This document shows positions 1 to 6,731 of a DNA stretch of 8,909 nucleotides, piece after piece (positions within the stretch are counted from its first letter, which is position 1; the number at the start of each line of letters is the position of its first letter). The DNA comes from an uncultured Opitutia bacterium (GTDB lineage: Bacteria; Verrucomicrobiota; Verrucomicrobiia; Opitutales; UBA953). The DNA is taken from NCBI GenBank assembly GCA_903868455.1, contig CAIPVK010000120.1:1-8909 (forward strand), in the 5' to 3' direction. A model generated the notes under the pieces. It worked only from the letters and a program-made list of their open reading frames with translations. It was not told where the DNA came from and ran no database searches. The translations under genes and the position numbers were made by a program.

Positions 1-1034
1 GCGCCCATGCGCTGGAGCTCGGGCACGTGCATGAAGCGCGCCGGGTAGACGCGCTCCGTCACGGTGGTGAGGCCGGGCACGATGAGCTGCATCGCGAGGA
101 CCTGCGCCTGCAGGTCGGTGGGGAAGCCGGGGAAGGGCTGGGTGGTGACCTCGATGGGCCGGGTGGGGCGGCCGCGCGCGCGCAGGCCGTCGGGGCCGGA
201 CTCGAGGGCGACGCCCGCCGCCTCGAGCTTGTCGAGGAAGGCGCCGAGGTGCTGCTCGGGCACGCCGCGCACGTGCACGTCGCCGTCCGTGATGGCGCCC
301 GCCACCAGGTAGGTGCCGGCCTCGATGCGGTCGCCGATGACGTCGTGCTCGCAGCCGCGCAGGGCCTCGACGCCCTCGACGATCAGGCAGGGGCTGCCGA
401 CGCCGGAGATGCGGGCGCCCATGCGGACGAGCATCTGGCAGAGGTCGGTGACCTCCGGCTCGCAGGCCGCGCTGTCGATGCGGGTGACGCCGGGCGTGAG
501 CGCGGCCGCCATCACGAGGTTGGCCGTGCCGAGCACGGTGGAGCCCATGCGGCCGCCGAGGAAGACGTAGGACCCGCGCGCCGCGGAGGCGTCGACGTGC
601 AGGTAGCCCGCCTCGTGGCGGATGTCGCAGCCGAGGCGCGCCAGCCCCTTGAGGTGGAGGTCGATCGGCCTCGGCCCGATGACGCAGCCGCCGGGCAGGG
701 CGATCTCGCACCTCCTGAGCCGCCCGACGAGCGCGCCGAGCAGGCAGATGGAGGCGCGCATCTTGCGCACGAGGTCGTAGGGCGTGCGGTGGCCGACCGT
801 CTCCGCGCGCACCACGAGCGTGCCCGGCGCGGGGCTCGTCACCTCCGCGCCCTGGTGGCGGAGGATCTCCGCCATGTAGCGCACGTCGCTCAGGTCGGGG
901 ACGTTGCGCAGCGTGACCGTCTCCCGCGTGAGCAGGCAGGCCGCGAGGAGGGGCAGGCAGGCGTTCTTGGAGCCCGCCGCCCTCACCTCGCCGCGCAGCG
1001 CGCGGCCGCCGACGATCCTGGCGACCTCGAGCAT
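1..1034 (-). CDS. murA: UDP-N-acetylglucosamine 1-carboxyvinyltransferase (MurA), 3' end missing
   Basis: This cytoplasmic enzyme transfers enolpyruvate from phosphoenolpyruvate to UDP-GlcNAc, the first committed step of peptidoglycan synthesis. I translated the minus strand from the ATG at 1032-1034; 344 complete codons are visible before the left edge, and the family is about 420 residues, so about 75 C-terminal residues are missing. Visible family signatures are GSKNA near the N-terminus (K23, N24, substrate binding), RASI at 93-96, LPGGCVIGPRPIDLH at 113-127 with the loop cysteine C117 (E. coli Cys115 equivalent, the fosfomycin target), and PGFPTDLQAQ at 302-311 with D307 (E. coli Asp305 equivalent). 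All expected catalytic residues in the visible part are present, so it looks functional; Cys rather than Asp in the loop predicts fosfomycin sensitivity. The start lies 15 bp after the stop of the upstream gene, which suggests co-transcription with it and probably rny. No Shine-Dalgarno sequence is visible before the ATG. Confidence 0.97.
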   Translation of the reverse strand, partial: MLEVARIVGGRALRGEVRAAGSKNACLPLLAACLLTRETVTLRNVPDLSDVRYMAEILRHQGAEVTSPAPGTLVVRAETVGHRTPYDLVRKMRASICLLGALVGRLRRCEIALPGGCVIGPRPIDLHLKGLARLGCDIRHEAGYLHVDASAARGSYVFLGGRMGSTVLGTANLVMAAALTPGVTRIDSAACEPEVTDLCQMLVRMGARISGVGSPCLIVEGVEALRGCEHDVIGDRIEAGTYLVAGAITDGDVHVRGVPEQHLGAFLDKLEAAGVALESGPDGLRARGRPTRPIEVTTQPFPGFPTDLQAQVLAMQLIVPGLTTVTERVYPARFMHVPELQRMG

Positions 1035-1049
1035 GGGCGCGCCGCCGGG

Positions 1050-1811
1050 TCAGCCGCGGGGTCCGCGTCCGCCTCGGCCGCCGCGTCCGCCGCGGTGGCC
1101 CTGGCCGTTGCGTCCGCCGCGGTGGTGGCCGCGGTCGTCGCGGCGACGGTCCTCGCGCCGGCCGTTGCCCTCGGGGGCGCGGGGCGCGGGGGTGTACTCG
1201 GCGCGGCGCGGCACGCCCCAGAGGGTGGCGGCGAGGCGCTTGATCGAGCCCCAGAGCGAGCGCGGGGGCTCGAGGGGGATCACGACGGGCTCGATGTGGA
1301 TGCGGGCGCGCTCAGGGGCGGGCGCGCGGTCGTCGCGGCGGCGCTCGCCGTCGGGACGCGGACCGCGGTCGTCGCGGCGGGGGCGGAACTCCCCGTCGGG
1401 ACGGGGGCCGCGGTCGTCGCGGCGCGGACGGAACTCGCCCTCGGGTCGGGGGGCGCGGGGCTCGCGCGGGGGGCGCGGCTCGCGGGGGGCCTGGGCGCCG
1501 CCCTGGGCGAGGTCGCCGGAGAGCTTCTCGGTGAGGTCGGCCGGGTTGCTGACCGCGCCGATGGCGGGCGCGGGCGCGCCGGGCGAGCCGGCGGAGCCGC
1601 CGCGGGGCTGGCCGCGGCGCCCGAAGGACTTCGGAGCGGCGATCTCGCCGGGCTTGGCGGCGGGGGCGCTGTCGCCGCCGATGACGGACATCGGGGGCAG
1701 CTCGGCATGGGCGGACTCAAGCTTGGCGTCGCGGAGGGAGGCGGCGGGAGCGGGCGCGGGGGTGGGGGTGGTCTCGGCGGGGTTCTCCGCCGGGTTGGTG
1801 GGTTCGGTCAT
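1050..1811 (-). CDS. Unrecognised proline/arginine/glycine-rich, probably disordered protein
   Basis: The protein has 253 residues, and I do not recognise its family. Residues 1-60 are Pro/Ala/Thr/Glu-rich. Residues 65-120 are Gly/Pro/Arg-rich. Residues 121-162 contain two full and one partial copy of a 15-residue repeat (PRPDGEFRPRRDDRG). Residues 183-205 form the only ordered-looking, partly hydrophobic segment (RSLWGSIKRLAATLWG, possibly an amphipathic helix). Residues 216-253 are an Arg/Asp then RGG-type tail. RGG tails and RDDR repeats are typical of RNA-associated low-complexity proteins, so an RNA-linked role is inferred, supported by RNase Y upstream and RNase E/G nearby. It could instead be a cell-wall-linked or purely structural protein. 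The ATG at 1809-1811 is chosen because longer versions of this open frame would run into rny; the frame stays open upstream only because of high GC. No Shine-Dalgarno sequence is present; murA follows after 15 bp. Confidence 0.72.
   Translation of the reverse strand: MTEPTNPAENPAETTPTPAPAPAASLRDAKLESAHAELPPMSVIGGDSAPAAKPGEIAAPKSFGRRGQPRGGSAGSPGAPAPAIGAVSNPADLTEKLSGDLAQGGAQAPREPRPPREPRAPRPEGEFRPRRDDRGPRPDGEFRPRRDDRGPRPDGERRRDDRAPAPERARIHIEPVVIPLEPPRSLWGSIKRLAATLWGVPRRAEYTPAPRAPEGNGRREDRRRDDRGHHRGGRNGQGHRGGRGGRGGRGPRG
1326..1451 (-). repeat. In-frame 45-bp tandem repeat in the disordered protein
   Basis: Residues 121-135 and 136-150 of the Pro/Arg/Gly-rich protein are near-identical 15-residue units (PRPEGEFRPRRDDRG and PRPDGEFRPRRDDRG), followed by a shortened third unit (PRPDGERRRDDR, 151-162). 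The DNA repeats too (the RDDRG codons recur almost unchanged every 45 bp), so unit number may vary between strains. The unit is charge-patterned (RR-DD-R). Confidence 0.8.
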
Positions 1812-1960
1812 GGTGCTTTGGGTTTGGGGCCGCTTGACGCGGCGGGGGTTGCGGCTGGGCCGCGGTTGGGTTGGGTCGGCGGGGTGTCCCGCCGGGGAGC
1901 GGCGGATGCCGCGGACCCCTAGGGGATACCGCCCGCTCCGGCAGGGCAAGAGGAAAGGGG
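1812..1960. other. 149-bp spacer between rny and the disordered protein, with a short hairpin
   Basis: No gene is seen here. On the transcribed (minus) strand a 7-bp perfect stem with a 4-base loop (CGGCGGG ACAC CCCGCCG) occupies 1877-1894. No T-tract follows, so it is more likely a processing or stability element than a classic terminator. A 10-bp palindrome CCCCTAGGGG lies at 1916-1925. No promoter with good -35 and -10 boxes was found, so I cannot tell whether the downstream pair has its own promoter. Confidence 0.45.
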
Positions 1961-3397
1961 TCAGCGCGCCTCGTCCGTGAAGCGCGTCTCGCGGATCACG
2001 GTGATGCGGACGGTCCCCGGCAGGGTCAGCTGCTCCTCGACGGCCCGGCGGAGGCGGCTGGCCAGGTCGGCGGCCCCCGTGTCGTCCACCTCGCCGGGCT
2101 GCACGATCACCCGCAGCTCGCGGCCCGCCTGCAGGGCGAAGGCCTCGCGCACGCCGGCGAACCCCATGGCGATGGACTCGAGGCCGCGCTGGCGGCGGAT
2201 GAGGCCGTCGACGCTCGCGGCGCGCGCGCCGGGGCGGGCCCCGCTGAGGGCGTCCGCGATCATGACCAAGGGGGCGTAGGGGGATTCCGGAGGCACCTCG
2301 CGGTGGTGGGCGGCGACGGCGTTGACGACGCGCGGGTCCTCGCCGAGGCGCCGGAGCAGGGAGGCGCCGGCGAGGGCGTGGCTTCCCTCGGTCTCCGCCT
2401 CGATGGCCTTGCCGAGGTCGTGCAGGAGGCCGGCGCGCTTGGCCGGCGCGGGGTCGAGCCCGAGCTCCGAGGCCATGATGGCGCAGAGCCGGGCCACCTC
2501 GACCGAGTGGGCGAGCGTGTTCTGGTTGGCGGAGAGCCGGTAGTGCAGGCGGCCGAGCAGGTCCTCCACCGCGGCGTCCATGCGCGGCAGGCCGAGCTCG
2601 CGCAGCGCCTCCTGGCCGTGCTTGCGCACGGAGGCCTCGACCTCGGCGCGGGCCTGCGCGACGCAGGCCTCGATGAGGGCGGGCGACACGCGGCCGTCCG
2701 CGACGACGGCGGCGAGCGCGCGCCTCGCGGCCTCGCGGCGCACGGGGTCGAAGCAGGAGACGAGCACCGCGTCCGGCGTCTCGTCGACGAGCAGGGTCGC
2801 GCCGGAGAGCTGCTCGAAGGTGCGGATGTTGCGGCCCTCCCGGCCGATCAGGCGGCCCTTCATCTCCTCGCCGGGGATGGGCACGGTCACGGCGCTCGCC
2901 TCCTGGGTGACGAGCGGGGCCAGCCGCTGCATCGAGGCGAGCAGCTTGCGGCGGGCCTCCTCGGCGACCTCGGCCTCGGCGGGCTCCACCAGCTCGCGGC
3001 GCAGGCGGCGGGCCTCCTCGGCGCACTCGTCGCGGATGGCGTCGACCGCCGCGCGGCGCAGCGCCTCGGGCGGCAGGCCGGCGAGGCGGAGCGCATCCTT
3101 GCGCAGGCGCTCGGCGGCGGCGGCGGCCTTGGCCAGCTCCTCGCCGGCGCGCTCCTGGTCGCGGGCGGCGGCCGAGGCGGCGGCGCGGGCCTTCGCGAGC
3201 TCGGTCTCGGCCTCGGCCATGGCCTCGGCGGAGTCGGCGGCGGCCTCGCGGCGCGCGAGCTCGACCTCCTGGCGCAGGCGGCGCTCGTGGAGCTGGTTGA
3301 GGGTCGTCTCCCGCCACTTGGCCATCGCGTAGGCGACGATCGCGCCCGTCGAGAAGGCGACGGCGGCGATGATGTTCTGGTCGGTGGAGACGGCCAT
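1961..3397 (-). CDS. rny: Ribonuclease Y
   Basis: RNase Y is a membrane-anchored endoribonuclease that starts mRNA decay in many bacteria. The 478-residue product (family about 520) shows the full architecture: a weak N-terminal hydrophobic segment (about 9-27), a long Ala/Glu/Arg coiled coil (about 30-165), a KH domain (about 171-235) with the GREG loop at 185-188 in MKGRLIGREGRNIRT, and an HD domain with H297, the metal-binding pair H326-D327 (LLHDLGKA), H364-H365 and D382 (IADALSGARPGAR). All catalytic positions are intact. The shorter length mainly reflects a shorter coiled coil. The ATG at 3395-3397 is chosen because it places the hydrophobic segment at the N-terminus and is preceded by AGGAAG, the only clear Shine-Dalgarno in the window, though only 3 bases away. 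It is divergent from rodA and is the first gene of the leftward group leading to murA. Confidence 0.97.
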   Translation of the reverse strand: MAVSTDQNIIAAVAFSTGAIVAYAMAKWRETTLNQLHERRLRQEVELARREAAADSAEAMAEAETELAKARAAASAAARDQERAGEELAKAAAAAERLRKDALRLAGLPPEALRRAAVDAIRDECAEEARRLRRELVEPAEAEVAEEARRKLLASMQRLAPLVTQEASAVTVPIPGEEMKGRLIGREGRNIRTFEQLSGATLLVDETPDAVLVSCFDPVRREAARRALAAVVADGRVSPALIEACVAQARAEVEASVRKHGQEALRELGLPRMDAAVEDLLGRLHYRLSANQNTLAHSVEVARLCAIMASELGLDPAPAKRAGLLHDLGKAIEAETEGSHALAGASLLRRLGEDPRVVNAVAAHHREVPPESPYAPLVMIADALSGARPGARAASVDGLIRRQRGLESIAMGFAGVREAFALQAGRELRVIVQPGEVDDTGAADLASRLRRAVEEQLTLPGTVRITVIRETRFTDEAR

Positions 3398-3436
3398 GGC
3401 CTTCCTGGGTCGCAGGGTTGCGGGGCGGGGAAGGGC

Positions 3437-3464
3437 GGCAAGCCCCATTTGCCCCGGGCTTGCC
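3437..3464. promoter_or_regulatory. Perfect 9-bp inverted repeat between divergent rny and rodA
   Basis: GGCAAGCCC at 3437-3445 is exactly mirrored by GGGCTTGCC at 3456-3464 with a 10-base spacer. It lies in the 96-bp gap (3398-3493) between the two divergent starts, 30-40 bp from each. The position suits an operator shared by both genes or a 5'-leader hairpin. No convincing sigma-70 boxes are visible in the gap. The role is inferred; the dyad itself is directly seen. Confidence 0.45.
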
Positions 3465-3493
3465 CTCGGCGGGGGGCGCCGCATCGTGCCCCC

Positions 3494-4816
3494 ATGGGGC
3501 TCCCTGCCCGAACCGTCCTCTCCTGGGTCACGCAGACGCGCGACGGGGTGCTCGCGTTCGCGCGGATCACGGACTGGACCCAGGTCGTGCTCATCGGCCT
3601 CCTGTGCGCGACCGGCTACTTCTCCATCGCCTCCGCCGGCGCCCTGCGCGAGTCGACCTACCACCACCAGCAGCTGGTCTTCATCGGCGTCGGCTTCGCC
3701 GCCTACTGGGCCCTGGCCCTCACCGACTACCGCGAGCTGCGCCGCTTCGCGCGCTGGATCTACCTCGGGGGCCTCCTCCTCCTGCTCCCCGTCTCCCTCT
3801 GCGCCGTCCTCGGCAAGGACCTCGGGACCGTCATCCGCAGCGTCTACGGCGCCCGCCGGTGGATCGACCTCGGGCCCTTCTCCATCCAGCCCTCGGAGAT
3901 CGCCAAGGTGACGACGCTCGTCTTCCTCGCCGCGTTCCTCGCGCGCAGCCACGTCGGCCGGCTGAGGGACAGCTGGCCCGCGCTGCTCGGCGCCGCCGGC
4001 ATCGCCGCGGGCCCCTTTTTCTTGATTTTCATCCAGCCGGACCTAGGGTCGTCGTTGATTTTTGCCGCTCTGACCGTCGCCCTCCTCCACACCGCCAATC
4101 TCAGCCGTAGGTTCTTCGTCGCGGTCGGGGCCTTCGTCGCCCTCCTCCTGGCCCTGGTGGCGGTCGACCTCTCGGCCTACGCCGACCGGGTCCGGGCCCA
4201 CTCGGCCGCCCATCCCGCCGACCGCAACCCCGCCGCCTCGGTGCGCGGGCAGCACGAGTCGCAGGCCTGGTTCGTCCTCCTCCGCGACTACCAGCGCGAG
4301 CGCATCCTCGCCTTCGTCGCCCCCGAGGTCGTCGACCCCCGAGGCGTCGGCGTCAGCTGGCAGGTCCGCCAGGCGGTCATCGCCGTCGGCCGCGGCGGCC
4401 TGACCGGCCAGGGCTACAACGAGGGGCTGCAGGCCCGGCTCGGCTACCTCCCCGAGGGCGCCGCCCACAACGACTTCGTCTTCTCGGGCTTCGCCGAGGA
4501 GTTCGGCCTCGCCGGCTCCCTCGCGCTGCTCGCGGCCTACGCGCTCCTCATCTGGCGCGTGCTCCGCGCCGGCCTGCGCGCCGCGGACCGCTTCGGCACC
4601 TTCCTCGCCACGGGGGTCGCGACCCTGCTCGTGGCGCACGTCGCCGTGAACCTGGCGATGAACCTCAACCTTGCGCCCGTCAAGGGCGTCCCGCTTCCTT
4701 TCCTCAGTTACGGAGGCTCCTTCATCCTCAGCTGTTTCCTGCTCCTCGGGTTGGCCCAGAGCGTTCACCGGCACACGCCGGGCGGCGAGGGAGGGGGGGT
4801 CCCGGCCACGGCCTGA
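3494..4816 (+). CDS. rodA: SEDS peptidoglycan glycosyltransferase, RodA/MrdB type
   Basis: This integral membrane polymerase makes glycan strands from lipid II with a class B penicillin-binding protein, usually in cell elongation. The 440-residue product has many hydrophobic segments and the SEDS signatures: GARRWIDLGPFSIQPSEIAK (119-138), FIQPDLGSS (179-187), LRDYQRERI (263-271), GLTGQGYNEGLQ (302-313), YLPEGAAHNDFVFSGFAEEFG (318-338) and GVPLPFLSYGGS (398-409). D327 in the HNDF motif aligns with the catalytic aspartate of RodA proteins. The charged stretch at about 226-258, before LRDYQRERI, appears longer than in E. coli RodA. RodA is favoured over FtsW by the LRDYQR motif and the context, but the assignment to elongation is not proven; no transpeptidase gene is adjacent. 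The ATG at 3494 has no Shine-Dalgarno. The RNase E/G gene begins 15 bp downstream, indicating an operon. Codon choice loosens at two conserved motifs. Confidence 0.95.
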   Translation: MGLPARTVLSWVTQTRDGVLAFARITDWTQVVLIGLLCATGYFSIASAGALRESTYHHQQLVFIGVGFAAYWALALTDYRELRRFARWIYLGGLLLLLPVSLCAVLGKDLGTVIRSVYGARRWIDLGPFSIQPSEIAKVTTLVFLAAFLARSHVGRLRDSWPALLGAAGIAAGPFFLIFIQPDLGSSLIFAALTVALLHTANLSRRFFVAVGAFVALLLALVAVDLSAYADRVRAHSAAHPADRNPAASVRGQHESQAWFVLLRDYQRERILAFVAPEVVDPRGVGVSWQVRQAVIAVGRGGLTGQGYNEGLQARLGYLPEGAAHNDFVFSGFAEEFGLAGSLALLAAYALLIWRVLRAGLRAADRFGTFLATGVATLLVAHVAVNLAMNLNLAPVKGVPLPFLSYGGSFILSCFLLLGLAQSVHRHTPGGEGGGVPATA

Positions 4817-4831
4817 GGCCACCGCACCCAA

Positions 4832-6568
4832 ATGACCCCCGACGACGACTCCCACGACGACCTCCACGACCACGACCACGGCCCCGACGAGGCGCCGCCC
4901 GCCGCCGCGCCCGGCGCCATCGACTCGGGCAAGCTGGCGGCCGACGCCGCCTCGCGCCGCAAGGAGCTCCCGCTCCTGCAGCGCATCGTGAAGCACTTCT
5001 CCAAGGACCGCGACACCTACCGCGAGCTGGTGATCAACAGCGAGACCCTCGAGAAGCGCGTCGCCCTCCTGCGCAACGGCGTCCTCGAGCGCTTCGAGCT
5101 CGAGCACCGCAACGAGAACCGGATGGTCGGCGCCATCTTCAAGGGCAAGGTCCAGAACCTCGAGGGCGGCCTGAAGGCGGCCTTCGTCGACATCGGCCAG
5201 CCCAAGAACGCCTTCCTGCATTACTGGGACATGCTCCCCGCGGCCAACGACTCCCAGGTCGAGTTCATCCGCGACAACGAGTCCGCCGAGCAGAAGCGCG
5301 CCAAGGCCCGCCACCAGGCCAAGGACATCCCGCAGCTCTTCCCCGTCGGCTCCGAGATCGTCATCCAGGTGGTCAAGGACCAGATGGGCACCAAGGGCCC
5401 GCGCTCGACGACCAACATCGCGCTGCCCGGCCGCTTCCTCGTCCTCATGCCCTTCAGCGGCGCCTGCGGCGTCTCGCGCAAGATCGAGGACCCCCGCGAG
5501 CGCGAGCGCCTGAAGGACATCCTGCGCAACCTCACCATCCCCGAGGGCATGGGCGTCATCATCCGCACCGCCGGCGAGGGCAAGCAGGCCCGCTGGTTCG
5601 TGCGCGACCTCCATCTCCTGCTGCGCAAGTGGCAGGCCATCGTGGAGAAGATCAACGCCCCCTCCTCCAAGCCCGTCCTGCTCCACAAGGAGCCCGGCCT
5701 GGTCGAGCGGACGGTGCGCGACTTCCTGACCGAGGAGATCGACCGCATCCTCGTCGACAGCCCGGCCGAGTTCGAGGCCGTCCGCGAGGCGGTGGCCGAG
5801 ATCTCCCCCCGCTCCCGCGCGCGCGTCGCGCTCTACGAGGACCCCATCCCCGTCTTCGAGCGCTACAACGTCGAGCGCCAGATCGAGCAGCTGCTCTCGC
5901 GGCGCGTCCCCCTGCCCAGCGGCGGCGAGATCGTCATCGACGAGACCGAGGCCCTCACCTCCATCGACGTCAACACCGGCGGCCACCGCGGCGGCAAGGA
6001 CAACGGCAAGGACTACATCGTCGCCGCCAACCTCGAGGCCGTGACCGAGGCCGCCCGCCAGATCCGCCTGCGCAACCTCGGCGGGCTCATCATGATCGAC
6101 ACCATCGACATGAAGAACCCGAAGGACCGCCGGAAGGTCTTCGAGAAGCTGCGCGAGGAGATGGAGTCGGACCGGGCCAAGCACCAGATCCTGCCCATCT
6201 CCCAGCTCGGCGTCCTCCAGATGACGCGCCAGCGCCACTCGGAGTCCGCCACCACCACCCTCTACACCCGCTGCCCCTACTGCCAGGGCACCGGCAAGGT
6301 GAAGAACGCCCGCACCGTCTCGGTCGAGATCCAGCGCCGCCTGCTCAGCGTCGTCCGCAAGCAGCGCGAGATGGTCGGCCCCGACCGCGAGCTCGAGCTC
6401 AACATCGTCCTCCACCCCCTGAACCTCGACCGCATCGTCCGGGAGGACGGCGAGTTCTTCCGCGACCTCATGCAGTCCTGCAAGGTCCGCCTGGGGACGA
6501 AGGCCGACCCCTCTTACCACGTCGAGAACTTCAAGATCCTCGACGGCGCCGGCAAGGAGCTGCGCTGA
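4832..6568 (+). CDS. rng: Ribonuclease E/G family endoribonuclease
   Basis: This single-strand-specific endoribonuclease acts in rRNA maturation and mRNA turnover. The 578-residue product has a non-conserved N-terminal extension (1-63) that opens with an Asp/His-rich stretch, then the catalytic core: an S1 domain from about 98 (VGAIFKGKVQNLEGGLKAAF), interrupted by a charged insert at about 139-168; the 5'-sensor region (about 188-218); a DNase I-like catalytic part with metal-binding aspartates in TSIDVNTG (D379) and LIMIDTIDM (D423/D426); and a Zn-link CPYCQGTG (C481, C484) that joins subunits in the family. It ends soon after the core, without the long degradosome scaffold of E. coli RNase E, so it is closer to RNase G in size. 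The symbol rng is used for that reason; rne is possible. It follows rodA by 15 bp, resembling the classic linkage of RNase G to cell-shape genes. The ATG at 4832 has no strong Shine-Dalgarno. Confidence 0.95.
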   Translation: MTPDDDSHDDLHDHDHGPDEAPPAAAPGAIDSGKLAADAASRRKELPLLQRIVKHFSKDRDTYRELVINSETLEKRVALLRNGVLERFELEHRNENRMVGAIFKGKVQNLEGGLKAAFVDIGQPKNAFLHYWDMLPAANDSQVEFIRDNESAEQKRAKARHQAKDIPQLFPVGSEIVIQVVKDQMGTKGPRSTTNIALPGRFLVLMPFSGACGVSRKIEDPRERERLKDILRNLTIPEGMGVIIRTAGEGKQARWFVRDLHLLLRKWQAIVEKINAPSSKPVLLHKEPGLVERTVRDFLTEEIDRILVDSPAEFEAVREAVAEISPRSRARVALYEDPIPVFERYNVERQIEQLLSRRVPLPSGGEIVIDETEALTSIDVNTGGHRGGKDNGKDYIVAANLEAVTEAARQIRLRNLGGLIMIDTIDMKNPKDRRKVFEKLREEMESDRAKHQILPISQLGVLQMTRQRHSESATTTLYTRCPYCQGTGKVKNARTVSVEIQRRLLSVVRKQREMVGPDRELELNIVLHPLNLDRIVREDGEFFRDLMQSCKVRLGTKADPSYHVENFKILDGAGKELR

Positions 6569-6593
6569 CGGCGCGCCGAAGGCGCGCCGTCAG
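6565..6593 (+). terminator. 13-bp perfect hairpin overlapping the RNase E/G stop codon
   Basis: CTGACGGCGCGCC at 6565-6577, loop GAA at 6578-6580, and the exact complement at 6581-6593. The stem includes the TGA stop. It has no following T-tract and runs straight into G-rich repeats, so it is not a canonical intrinsic terminator. It may stop transcription by another route or protect the 3' end of the rodA-rng mRNA. Confidence 0.55.
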
Positions 6594-6704
6594 GGGACTA
6601 GATGCATAGGGGAATAGGGGACCGGGAGAATGGGGGATAGGGGGCTAGATGCCTAGGGGACTAGGGGGCTAGATGCCTAGGGGGCTAGGGGACTAGGGAG
6701 TGAG
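6593..6704 (+). repeat. Left octamer array, consensus GGGGACTA with GATGCCTA variants
   Basis: The stretch can be cut into about 14 successive 8-base units with little slippage: GGGGACTA, GATGCATA, GGGGAATA, GGGGACCG, GGAGAATG, GGGGATA, GGGGGCTA, GATGCCTA, GGGGACTA, GGGGGCTA, GATGCCTA, GGGGGCTA, GGGGACTA, GGGAGTGA. A higher-order 24-bp unit (GGGGRCTA-GATGCCTA-GGGGRCTA) occurs at 6640-6663 and 6664-6687, which differ at one base, and in diverged form at 6593-6616. It is non-coding and begins at the end of the rng hairpin. I do not recognise the repeat family. Confidence 0.9.
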
Positions 6705-6709
6705 GCCGA

Positions 6710-6725
6710 GGAAACCTTCGGTTCC
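6710..6725. terminator. Small central hairpin between the inverted octamer arrays
   Basis: GGAAACC and GGTTCC flank a TTC triloop (6717-6719): four pairs (6713-6716 with 6720-6723), one bulged A, then two more G-C pairs. On the plus strand it is followed by CTTTCTCTGT, a loosely T-rich stretch, so it could be a weak intrinsic terminator for the rodA-rng transcript. It sits between the two oppositely oriented arrays. Confidence 0.4.
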
Positions 6726-6731
6726 CTTTCT

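Noticed and set aside
27..1922. 631-codon open frame on the plus strand
   Set aside because: It runs antisense to murA and the disordered protein, has a low-complexity Ala/Gly/Asp/Arg composition and no family motif; long open frames arise by chance at this GC content.
1812..3317. Upstream extension of the disordered protein's frame to a 755-residue protein
   Set aside because: The extension overlaps almost all of rny on the same strand in another frame and is Arg/Pro-rich shadow sequence; rny is certain from its motifs.
1871..3493. N-terminal extension of rodA to a 981-residue protein
   Set aside because: The extra part is antisense to rny and unlike any SEDS protein; the ATG at 3494 gives a normal RodA length.
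4043..6520. 825-codon minus-strand open frame under rodA and RNase E/G
   Set aside because: Val/Asp/Gly/Leu-rich antisense shadow of two well-identified genes.
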